From assembly GCF_009664855.1 (NCBI RefSeq), contig NZ_CP045928.1, positions 2,922,717 through 2,986,716 of the forward strand: a stretch of 64,000 bases of DNA. Reading direction: 5' to 3'. The position numbers were made by a program, and so were the translations under genes. Source of the stretch: Flavobacterium sp. SLB02. GTDB taxonomy: Bacteria; Bacteroidota; Bacteroidia; Flavobacteriales; Flavobacteriaceae. Under the pieces are notes generated by a model. It worked only from the letters and a program-made list of their open reading frames with translations, was not told where the DNA came from and did no database searches. This document shows, one piece after another, positions 40,539-47,608 of the stretch; positions within the stretch are counted from its first letter, which is position 1, and each line of letters begins with the position of its first letter.

Positions 40539-41285
40539 TTATATCATTTCGTCTACATATTGCTGATACAATACATGCAGACTTTTATTTTTAATTGGGT
40601 TTATCTCTCTTGGATTTTCATTTTGATAATATCTCCAACGATAAGAAAAACCATGTACTAATTTGTTTATCTTATATCTTAAATTAAGATTAGTAATGTA
40701 ATTGTCGAGAACCTGAATTTCACTTTCCAAATCTGCATCAACCATTTTAGTATGCGTTATCATGTACGGTTTAATGCGAAATACATAACGCCACGGTTCA
40801 TTAAATACATAATGAATTTTATAGCGTTTACAATTAGGACACCATCGTTCCCTTTTATAAAAATGCATTTTCTCTTTTTCAGTTAATGTTAGTTTTGGAC
40901 TTCTCCATTCTGATTCAGAAAACTCTTTTACTGTTTGAAGCTTTTCAACATACACATGTTTTCTTTTCCTTTTTTTCTTTTTCTTAAAAGATTTTTCAGG
41001 AGAATGCTGCCATGTATTGATCTTTTCCAGCAATGTTTTATAAAATGAAGCTTCATTTGACCTTACTATATCGTCTCTTAGTACAAAACTGCGTTCCCAA
41101 CCTTTTTGATAAGGCGTTGCTAAGGGAACCAATGGTAAATTTTGTCGTTTTTTCCAGAGTTCAATTTCAAGCTTTCTTAACTGAATTAATTGTTTTTCAA
41201 AATCTTCTTTTACTAATCTTTTCTTTGTTCTTTTATTTTTAAAGCGAGAGCACAAAGCATACTCTTCTGCTGTATAATTTTCCAT
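40539..41285 (-). CDS. Basic protein of unknown function, first gene of the rtcB operon
   Basis: A 248-residue very basic protein. A helical, Lys/Arg-rich N-terminal half (KNKRTKKRLVKEDFE, then KKKKKRKRKH at 101-110) leads to a conserved-looking core RERWCPNCKRYKIHYVFNEP with one Cys pair (149, 152). The C-terminal part is aromatic and basic (GFSYRWRYYQNENPREINP). The charge and the zinc-knuckle-like pair suggest RNA binding. I do not recognise the family. It lies three bases before rtcB, so it is almost certainly cotranslated with it. Confidence 0.72.
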   Translation of the reverse strand: MENYTAEEYALCSRFKNKRTKKRLVKEDFEKQLIQLRKLEIELWKKRQNLPLVPLATPYQKGWERSFVLRDDIVRSNEASFYKTLLEKINTWQHSPEKSFKKKKKRKRKHVYVEKLQTVKEFSESEWRSPKLTLTEKEKMHFYKRERWCPNCKRYKIHYVFNEPWRYVFRIKPYMITHTKMVDADLESEIQVLDNYITNLNLRYKINKLVHGFSYRWRYYQNENPREINPIKNKSLHVLYQQYVDEMI

Positions 41286-41393
41286 AAAAAATTATAGTGC
41301 ATTAAATTAATAGCCAAAACAGGCCATAGCATTTTACCCGTGAGGATAAATAATAAAATCGATTATTCGGGAAAATTTGAAGTGTCTAGAATA
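41286..41393. other. Upstream region of the rtcB operon
   Basis: No clear TTTG/TAnnTTTG promoter was found in the 110 bases before the first gene. A CC-aaaaca-GG dyad occurs near 41323-41333. A sigma-54-like GG/GC pair is present, but with a spacing one base too short. Confidence 0.4.
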
Positions 41394-41429
41394 AAAAAAG
41401 CCCGAAGCTAAATGTCTTCGGGCTTTTTT
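41394..41429 (-). terminator. Strong terminator of the 41450-41533 transcript
   Basis: Perfect 14-base arms AAAAAAGCCCGAAG (41394-41407) and CTTCGGGCTTTTTT (41416-41429) around an 8-base loop. It lies 20 bases past the stop codon of the small ORF and isolates it from the rtcB operon. Confidence 0.88.
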
Positions 41430-41449
41430 ATATATCTAAAAATGAATTT

Positions 41450-41533
41450 CTAAGATTGAAATAAGCCACGAAGAAGCGCTGCACCAAACTTGTTTGATGT
41501 GAAGCTCTGAAATGATAATGTAAATACAGACAT
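41450..41533 (-). CDS. Putative 27-residue peptide gene (or small RNA)
   Basis: ATG at 41533-41531 and TAG at 41452-41450. The peptide opens MSVFTLSFQS and closes GAALLRGLFQS. It has five Phe, no acidic residue and a net charge of about +2, so it could insert in a membrane. It is framed by a good promoter (TTTG-N21-AATATTTG, 41605-41573) and a strong terminator (41429-41394), so an RNA of about 175 bases is made in any case. Whether the peptide or the RNA is the product cannot be decided here. Confidence 0.5.
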   Translation of the reverse strand: MSVFTLSFQSFTSNKFGAALLRGLFQS

Positions 41534-41572
41534 TTTTCTTCGTTATTAAAGGGTTATTACTTTTTTCGTGTG

Positions 41573-41605
41573 CAAATATTCAGAATACTTTTTTGATTTT
41601 CCAAA
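41573..41605 (-). promoter_or_regulatory. Promoter of the 41450-41533 small gene
   Basis: TTTG at 41605-41602, 21 bases, AATATTTG at 41580-41573 on the minus strand. One mismatch to TAnnTTTG. The predicted start near 41567 leaves about 34 bases before the ATG. Confidence 0.6.
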
Positions 41606-41690
41606 TTTATTTTAAAGAAAATTCATGTAAAAAATAATTATTATATTTTTCGAATCGTAAAAAACATAATATCTATTTGAAAACTAACGC

Positions 41691-41773
41691 CCTAGCCCTG
41701 ATGAAAGCGGCATCCTTCTTCTTGCTTTTTTTAGCAAGAAAAAGATATAGCGGACAGCAGGAAATAGCTCCTT
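41691..41773 (+). ncRNA. Structured RNA-like element, copy B (flavo-1-like)
   Basis: Begins CCTAGCCCTGATG and ends GGAAATAGCTCC. Outer stem CCTG (41697-41700) with CAGG (41758-41761), inner hairpin CTTGCT/AGCAAG (41721-41726 and 41733-41738), and AAAAAGATATAGCGG between. Compared with copy A, both stems keep pairing through paired base changes. The sequence is free-standing in a 900-base gap and is probably transcribed on the plus strand. Confidence 0.6.
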
Positions 41774-41850
41774 ATGATTAAAATTCCAAAAAAAATTAAA
41801 TTACAAATTCCAATCTCTGAGAAGATTTATAGTTTGCTCATCTTTTGTTA

Positions 41851-41873
41851 GATGCACTGCAGTGCAGTGCATC
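41851..41873. repeat. Perfect 23-base palindrome, GATGCACTGCA type
   Basis: GATGCACTGCA, a central G, then the exact reverse complement. Same family as 41922-41941 and 32539-32564. Confidence 0.85.
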
Positions 41874-41921
41874 TCTCCGGAAAATTGCGGTCATTTTTTT
41901 TATGGATATCGACAATCGTAG

Positions 41922-41941
41922 AGACGCACTGCAGTGCGTCT
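41922..41941. repeat. Perfect 20-base palindrome AGACGCACTG/CAGTGCGTCT
   Basis: An uninterrupted 20-base palindrome within a longer GTAGAG...CTAC context (41918-41943). Confidence 0.85.
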
Positions 41942-42080
41942 ACACAAAAAGATTTAATCCGTATTAAAGACATGATTGAAGTTTTTATCGAGAATCGGGT
42001 GATAGAAAACAGAACAAGTAAATCAAACTAGAGAAGCATAAAGAAAGTCACCAATCTTTATAGAATTACTAGTGTGATTT

Positions 42081-42108
42081 GCTTCGCCTGTTCGCTGTCG
42101 CTCGGGTC
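42081..42108. repeat. Dispersed repeat GCTTCGCCTGTTCGCT..., copy 2
   Basis: Matches 15749-15776 at 26 of 28 positions. It is inserted between CTAGTGTGATTT and a CTCCTCCGTCGAAATGAC arm, as if it occupied the loop of the 37050-type inverted repeat. Confidence 0.75.
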
Positions 42109-42160
42109 TCCTCCGTCGAAATGACAAGATTGAGTATAACTACAATTTTCAAAAAGTATA

Positions 42161-42202
42161 AGCATAAAAAAAGCCCTGATTTCTCAGAGCTTTATGCTTT
42201 TT
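42161..42202 (-). terminator. Terminator of the two-component operon
   Basis: Outer arms AGCATAAA (42161-42168) and TTTATGCT (42191-42198) enclose AGC-CTGA-tttc-TCAG-GCT. It lies about 20 bases beyond the response regulator stop codon. Confidence 0.75.
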
Positions 42203-42223
42203 GTTTTTGTGAATTTTGTTTTT

Positions 42224-42940
42224 TTATTCTGTCACTTTGCTTTTAACAACTAATCTGAAACCTTCACCGTGAATGTTAAGGATCTCAACATCTTCGTCTG
42301 CTTTTAGATATTTTCTTAGTTTAGCGATGTAAACGTCCATACTTCTTGAAGTAAAGTAGTTGTCATCTCTCCAGATTTTTGTCAACGCTAATTCTCTTGG
42401 CATTAAGTCATTTTCATGAAGAATTAACATTTTAAGCAATTCATTCTCTTTTGGAGATAATTTTATAGGTTCGTCATTTTCGAACGTTAAAAATCTCAGT
42501 TTAGAATTCAGGTGGAATTTACCAATGTTAAATTCAAACTGAACTTGTTCTGCTTTAGTATCTGCAGATTTTCTTTGAATAATCGCTTTGATTTTCATTA
42601 ATAAAACTTCTGAATCAAAAGGTTTATTTAAATAATCATCAGCACCAGCTTTGTATCCTTTCAGCACATCTTCTTTCATTGATTTTGCTGTTAAAAATAT
42701 AATTGGCACTTCGCTGTTCTTTTCTCTAATTTCTTTGGCTAAAGTATAACCATCTTTATAAGGCATCATTACGTCAAGAATACATAAATCATATACATCT
42801 TTCTTGAATTTCTCGAAACCTTCCATACCGTTTTTAGCTAAAGTAACTTCAAAGTCATTTAACATTAGATAATCTTTAAGAACTGCCCCAAAATTAAGGT
42901 CATCTTCTACTAAAAGTATTCTTTTGTTATTATTTTCCAT
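42224..42940 (-). CDS. OmpR/PhoB-type response regulator
   Basis: A 238-residue DNA-binding response regulator. The receiver domain holds VEDD at 11-14, the phosphorylated Asp in CILDVMMPYKDG (about 55) and the conserved Lys in LNKPFDSEVL (about 105). The C-terminal winged helix (about 130-235) has KLSPKENELLKML and SRSMDVYIAKLRKYL. It overlaps nothing but starts only three bases after the sensor kinase gene. Its targets are unknown. The pair resembles the RprX/RprY-type systems of Bacteroidota. Confidence 0.95.
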   Translation of the reverse strand: MENNNKRILLVEDDLNFGAVLKDYLMLNDFEVTLAKNGMEGFEKFKKDVYDLCILDVMMPYKDGYTLAKEIREKNSEVPIIFLTAKSMKEDVLKGYKAGADDYLNKPFDSEVLLMKIKAIIQRKSADTKAEQVQFEFNIGKFHLNSKLRFLTFENDEPIKLSPKENELLKMLILHENDLMPRELALTKIWRDDNYFTSRSMDVYIAKLRKYLKADEDVEILNIHGEGFRLVVKSKVTE

Positions 42941-42943
42941 ATT

Positions 42944-44530
42944 TTAATTTATTAATGGTATTTTTATTATAAAGGTGCTACCTTTTCCTTTTTCGCTTTC
43001 AACATATACTTGACCATTGTGATCCTCTACTATTCTTTTTACATAAGCAAGGCCTAAACCGTGTCCTTTTACATTATGTAAATCTCCAGTATGCTCTCTG
43101 TAAAATTTCTCAAAAACTCTTTTTTGAGCTATTTTACTCATACCAAGACCATTATCTTTTACTTTTATCAGAATCATGTCTTTGACATTTTCTGTAAAAA
43201 TTTCTATTTCAGGAATACCAGGTGAATATTTTATAGCATTTTCTAAAATATTTACCAATACGTTTGTAAAATGTACTTCGTTGATTAAAGAGGTTGTTCT
43301 TGCGGCATTATAATGCTTTACAACGCTTCCTTTTCTATCTTCCAAGATTAAATTTACGTGCTCAATTGCATCATCGATTATATCGTGAATTGCCGTTGGC
43401 TCTTTTGTAATATCTAATTCTCTTTTTTCTAATTTAGAAATACGAAGAACGTTTTCTACCTGAGCGTGCATTCTTTTATTCTCGTCCCGAATCATTTGCA
43501 GATATCGAAATACTTTTTCTTTATCTTCAATAATTTTAGGATTCTTAATCGCATCAAGCGCTAAATTTATCGTTGCAATTGGAGTTTTAAACTCATGCGT
43601 CATATTATTTATAAAATCTGTTTTGATTTCAGAAATATGTTTTTGACGTAACAATTGATTCAATGCACTTGTATAAGCAACTATTATAATCAATGTAAAA
43701 ATTATCGACAATATTGTAATACTTAACAATTCAGATAACAAAAATTTCTTTTTATGAGGGAAAGTTATAAATAGTTCATATTTACTATTACCTTCGTTAT
43801 CTGTATAAATTGGCACATGATAACTTGCATCTTTATCGTAATGAAATCCGTCAGATTTTACTTTTGTTGCAAGTCCACTGTTAAGAACTCCGTATTCAAA
43901 TTTGGTTTTTACACCGTATTCTTCTAATTCTTTCTTTAAAAGTTTTTGAAGCTTATCTTTTGTAATTCTACCTTCTATAGGTGTTAGTGAAGCAATATCT
44001 TTGTATTGAATTTGCTGCTGTACTTTATTTAAGATATCTAAACTACCTGATTTTTCTATTTTTAGATCCGGAATAATACTTTGGCCTAAATTGCTATTAT
44101 CGATTCCGTTATTGTTATTGTAAACTTCAGTTACTCTTTTCGAACTAAAGTTTTTAAATCTTTCACTACTAAATTTTTTATTGAATAGTGAACCATTTAT
44201 ATCGTAATCTTCAGATGTAAGGGTATTAGAGTATACAATTGTTTTATTTGTTTTTGTATTTCTCTGAACATAGAGAACTTCTAATAAATCTTCTTTTTTT
44301 GGAGTTTTACCTGTACTGTCTTTTATACGGTTGTATTTGTCATAGAAACTGTATTCCTCTTGTTGTTCAAGTTTATCAGCGACATTACCAATTACTTGTG
44401 TCACGTGGTATTTAAACTGCTCATCATTGTTTTTAAATGAAGAGTTGAACCAATATACCTGCACCAGAATAATCCCTATTAAGGACAAACTCATCAGTAA
44501 AACAAGTATTCTAAAAAATAATTTATTCAT
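42944..44530 (-). CDS. Membrane sensor histidine kinase
   Basis: A 528-residue kinase. Transmembrane helix 1 at about 6-28 and helix 2 at about 264-290 enclose a 235-residue periplasmic sensor domain with no recognised fold. The dimerisation domain carries the phosphorylated His in NNMTHEFKTPIATI, and the ATPase domain shows NVLVNILENAIKYSP (N box), KVKDNGLGMS (G1) and KGHGLGLAYVKRI (G2). It forms one operon with the regulator. The signal is unknown. Confidence 0.94.
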   Translation of the reverse strand: MNKLFFRILVLLMSLSLIGIILVQVYWFNSSFKNNDEQFKYHVTQVIGNVADKLEQQEEYSFYDKYNRIKDSTGKTPKKEDLLEVLYVQRNTKTNKTIVYSNTLTSEDYDINGSLFNKKFSSERFKNFSSKRVTEVYNNNNGIDNSNLGQSIIPDLKIEKSGSLDILNKVQQQIQYKDIASLTPIEGRITKDKLQKLLKKELEEYGVKTKFEYGVLNSGLATKVKSDGFHYDKDASYHVPIYTDNEGNSKYELFITFPHKKKFLLSELLSITILSIIFTLIIIVAYTSALNQLLRQKHISEIKTDFINNMTHEFKTPIATINLALDAIKNPKIIEDKEKVFRYLQMIRDENKRMHAQVENVLRISKLEKRELDITKEPTAIHDIIDDAIEHVNLILEDRKGSVVKHYNAARTTSLINEVHFTNVLVNILENAIKYSPGIPEIEIFTENVKDMILIKVKDNGLGMSKIAQKRVFEKFYREHTGDLHNVKGHGLGLAYVKRIVEDHNGQVYVESEKGKGSTFIIKIPLIN

Positions 44531-44589
44531 CGAAACAAAATTAATATTTTAACAATATACTAAATAATACATTAACCAAATATTAACAT

Positions 44590-45186
44590 TTAAGACTGAT
44601 TTTGTTTTATATTTAAAATTTTAAGAATTTTAACAACTTCTTCTTTAGCAATTTTAAGATTACTGTTATTAATTACAAAATTGCTCAAAGAAATTCTTTT
44701 TTCGTCATTCCATTGCATTTTCATTCTGCTTAAAACTTGTTCGCGTGTGGTATTATCTCGCTTCACAACTCTTTCGATTCTAATTTCTTCCGGTGCAGTA
44801 ACGGTTATAATTACATCACATTCTTTATAACGACCACTTTCGAACAAAATTGCAGCTTCATAAATTACGTAGTCGTACTTTTTATTTTCTTGTAGCCATA
44901 ATTCAAAATCGCTTTTTACGGCGGGATGAACAATAGCATTTAGTTGTGCTAATTTATCGGCATTATTAAAGACAATTTCAGCCAGCTTTGCCCTGTTTAA
45001 AATTTTATTTTCAAAAATAGAATCGCCAAATGTCGTTTTTATTTGTTGTATTATATTGTCAGACTGCATTACTTTTTTGGCAGCATCATCTGCAATATAA
45101 ACAGGAACTCCCATTGTCGCAAAATAGTTTGCAATAGTGGTTTTGCCACTTCCTATTCCGCCTGTTAAACCAATAACTTTAGTCAT
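44590..45186 (-). CDS. coaE: Dephospho-CoA kinase
   Basis: Phosphorylates dephospho-CoA, the last step of coenzyme A synthesis. The P-loop is GLTGGIGSGKTTIA (about 6-19) and the lid/base regions are IYEAAILFESGRY (about 108) and ERVVKRDNTTREQVLSRM (about 136). Length is 198 residues. It starts one base after the glycosyltransferase stop codon. The CoaBC gene is elsewhere in this window (50274-51488). Confidence 0.95.
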   Translation of the reverse strand: MTKVIGLTGGIGSGKTTIANYFATMGVPVYIADDAAKKVMQSDNIIQQIKTTFGDSIFENKILNRAKLAEIVFNNADKLAQLNAIVHPAVKSDFELWLQENKKYDYVIYEAAILFESGRYKECDVIITVTAPEEIRIERVVKRDNTTREQVLSRMKMQWNDEKRISLSNFVINNSNLKIAKEEVVKILKILNIKQNQS

Positions 45187-45187
45187 A

Positions 45188-46186
45188 TTATACTTTAAAA
45201 AACATACGAGGAAAAGCTTCTTGTGGTTTTTTCTTTAAAAGAATGATTTTTATGAACGACTTTAAAAATCCTGTTCCATAACCATAAAACTGCTTCCAAA
45301 CTGCAATTACAGATAAGTATCCAATTTTAATGCTTTTATTCTGAATACTTGATGTAAGAAAAATAATAACGAAATATACAAAATATAATTGTAATAATAT
45401 GTCGATATTGAAAATTAATAGTAAAAAAGCTAATAATAATCCGAGTATAAAAACAGATGGAAAGAAGAATGTTAGTTTATTATGCTCTGGATACCAACTA
45501 TTTAATATAGGTCTTGCAATACCAAATTTATTTACCTGAACAGAAAATTTTTCCCAATCTATCCTACGTTTGTGATAAACATATGCCTCAGGAAACAGTC
45601 TGGTTTCGAATCCCAGGTTCCATAAACGGATAGAAAGGTCCGGATCTTCGCCGGGATGAATGTTTCCGAAGCCTTTTGATGCCTCAAATGCTTTTTTTGA
45701 AATTCCCATATTGAAACTTCTTGGCTGAAATTTATTGATCTTTTCAGACCCGCCACGAATTCCTCCTGTGGTCAAAAAAGAAGTCATAGCAAAATTAATT
45801 GCTTTTTGAATATCAGAAAAACTGTCTAATGCTTTATCAGGTCCTCCAAAACAATCTACATAATCTGCATCTAATGCTTTTCGAACTTCGGTTAAATAAT
45901 TAGCCGGAATAATACAATCCGAATCAAAAATGATAAAATAATCTCCACGTGCCTTTTGCATTCCGAAATTTCTCGAATCTCCCGGTCCTGAATTCGGCTT
46001 AAAATAATACGAAATGTTCAATTTTCCCTGATAGGTCATCACCACATCTTTGCACGGTATTGATGATCCATCTTCTACAAGAACAATTTCAAAAGCTTCA
46101 TTATAATCAGATTTAGACAGACTTTCTAAAAGTTCATCAACTTCATCTGGGCGATTATACACGGGTATAATTAAAGAAAAAATCAT
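45188..46186 (-). CDS. Family 2 glycosyltransferase with C-terminal membrane helices
   Basis: A 332-residue membrane-linked glycosyltransferase. The GT-A domain begins SLIIPVYNRPDEV. It has the DxD-type site YFIIFDSDCIIP (about 90) and PGEDPDLSIRLWNLGFETR (about 178), the ED base motif. Two or three hydrophobic helices follow (about 233-275). It should act on the cytoplasmic face in surface glycan synthesis; donor and acceptor are unknown. It is in one operon with coaE. Confidence 0.9.
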   Translation of the reverse strand: MIFSLIIPVYNRPDEVDELLESLSKSDYNEAFEIVLVEDGSSIPCKDVVMTYQGKLNISYYFKPNSGPGDSRNFGMQKARGDYFIIFDSDCIIPANYLTEVRKALDADYVDCFGGPDKALDSFSDIQKAINFAMTSFLTTGGIRGGSEKINKFQPRSFNMGISKKAFEASKGFGNIHPGEDPDLSIRLWNLGFETRLFPEAYVYHKRRIDWEKFSVQVNKFGIARPILNSWYPEHNKLTFFFPSVFILGLLLAFLLLIFNIDILLQLYFVYFVIIFLTSSIQNKSIKIGYLSVIAVWKQFYGYGTGFLKSFIKIILLKKKPQEAFPRMFFKV

Positions 46187-46257
46187 AACGGGATGTGCTG
46201 TATTAAAGTGGCAATTTTTTAAACTTCAAAATTTTAACAAAGATATGGTATATTCAT

Positions 46258-46291
46258 AAAAAAACCACCAACTTTTGGTTGATGGTTTTTT
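46258..46291 (-). terminator. Terminator of fabV
   Basis: AAAAAACCA...CAAC with loop TTTTG and GTTG...TGGTTTTTT, flanked by A/T runs, about 20 bases beyond the fabV stop codon. Confidence 0.8.
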
Positions 46292-46310
46292 CATTTATTA
46301 TATTTTTTAT

Positions 46311-47501
46311 CTACTTGATACTTTCGATTTCAACAACTTCATTTGCATCTGCTTTGTAATCTACTCCGGCAAATTCAAACCCGAAAAGATTTAAGAAATC
46401 ATTTCTATATCCAGCTAAATCTCCAATTGCAGGTAATGTTTCAGTTGTTGCTTCTAACCAAAGTTTAGCCACTTTTTCCTGAACATCATCACGCATTTCC
46501 CAATCGTCGATTCTGATTCTTCCTTTTTCATCTACAGGAACTTCAGATCCATTGTATAATCTGTCCTTAAACAAACGCTGAATTTGCTCGATACAACCTT
46601 CATGAATCCCTTCTTCTTTCATAATTTTATATAAAAGAGAGATATACAACGGGATTACCGGAATTGCAGAACTTGCTTGTGTTACTAATGCTTTGTTTAC
46701 AGAAACATATGCTTTTCCTCCTATTGATTTTAAACTATCTGTAATAGAGAATGCTGTAGCTTCTAAATCATCTTTTGCACGGCCAATTGTACCTTTACGG
46801 TAAACTGCTTCTGTCAATGATGGCCCAATATATGAATAAGCCACTGTTGTCGCTCCATCTGCCAATAAATTTTCAGCTTTTAAGGCATCAATCCACATTG
46901 TCCAGTCTTCTCCACCCATTACTGCTACAGTATTTGCAATATCTTCTTCATTTGCCGGAGCAATAGAAACTTCCGTTACGTTTCCTGTATGAAAATCTAC
47001 AGTTTTGTTGGTAAAAGTTTGTCCGATTGGTTTCAAAACCGAACGGTGTAACACTCCTGTAACCGGATGTTGACGAACCGGTGATGCTAAACTATAGATT
47101 ACAAGATCAATCTGACCTAAATCAGCTTTGATTAAATCTAAAGTCTGTCTTTTTATTTCGTTTGAAAAAGCATCTCCATTGATACTTTTTGCATATAAAC
47201 CTGCTTTGTGAGCTTCTGTTTCAAATGCAGCAGAATTATACCAACCCGGTGAAGCTGTTTTACCTTCAACTGGCGGTTTTTCAAAAAATACTCCAATAGT
47301 TGCAGCATCAGATCCAAAAGCACTTGTGATTCTTGAAGCTAATCCAAAACCTGTTGAAGCACCAATAACTAATACTTTTTTAGCACCGTCAATTGGACCT
47401 TTTGATTTTATATATTCTATTTGATTTTTAACATTTTGCTCGCTGCCTTTTGGGTGTGCAGTCAAGCAAATAAATCCTCTCATTCTAGGTTCTATAATCA
47501 T
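46311..47501 (-). CDS. fabV: Trans-2-enoyl-CoA/enoyl-ACP reductase (FabV type)
   Basis: A 396-residue NADH-dependent reductase of the last step of each fatty acid elongation cycle. The Rossmann motif is VLVIGASTGFGLASRI, and the catalytic pair Tyr234-x8-Lys243 (YRKGTIGRAK) has the FabV spacing. The opening MIIEPRMRGFICLTAHPKG is typical of FabV, so the ATG at 47501 is preferred to one 13 codons upstream. FabV enzymes are generally insensitive to triclosan. Last gene of a conserved minus-strand series. Confidence 0.94.
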   Translation of the reverse strand: MIIEPRMRGFICLTAHPKGSEQNVKNQIEYIKSKGPIDGAKKVLVIGASTGFGLASRITSAFGSDAATIGVFFEKPPVEGKTASPGWYNSAAFETEAHKAGLYAKSINGDAFSNEIKRQTLDLIKADLGQIDLVIYSLASPVRQHPVTGVLHRSVLKPIGQTFTNKTVDFHTGNVTEVSIAPANEEDIANTVAVMGGEDWTMWIDALKAENLLADGATTVAYSYIGPSLTEAVYRKGTIGRAKDDLEATAFSITDSLKSIGGKAYVSVNKALVTQASSAIPVIPLYISLLYKIMKEEGIHEGCIEQIQRLFKDRLYNGSEVPVDEKGRIRIDDWEMRDDVQEKVAKLWLEATTETLPAIGDLAGYRNDFLNLFGFEFAGVDYKADANEVVEIESIK

Positions 47502-47608
47502 ATTTTTGTATTTATTCGTTGATTGGGCTAATCTTATCATTAAGATAAATGACTAACTTATTTACGTTTGTTTAATTAGCTTTGAGTTGACAAATATAAA
47601 TTATTTCT

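Larger units (their letters stand above)
41606..42160. other. Repeat-rich intergenic region upstream of the small gene
   Basis: No protein gene seen. It contains the structured element at 41691-41773, two palindromes (41851-41873, 41922-41941), a copy of the GCTTCGCCTGTTCGCT repeat (42081-42108) and, around it, CTAGTGTGATTT and CGTCGAAATGACAAGATT, relatives of the inverted repeat at 37050-37150. Confidence 0.6.

Noticed and set aside
41310..41335. Sigma-54-like GG...GC elements before the rtcB operon
   Set aside because: Some rtcB operons use sigma-54, but here the spacing between GG and GC is nine bases where ten are required, and no RtcR-type activator gene is nearby.
41394..42202. CRISPR-like array among the repeats of the 41-42 kb gap
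   Set aside because: The repeats are of different kinds, not evenly spaced, and no cas gene is present.
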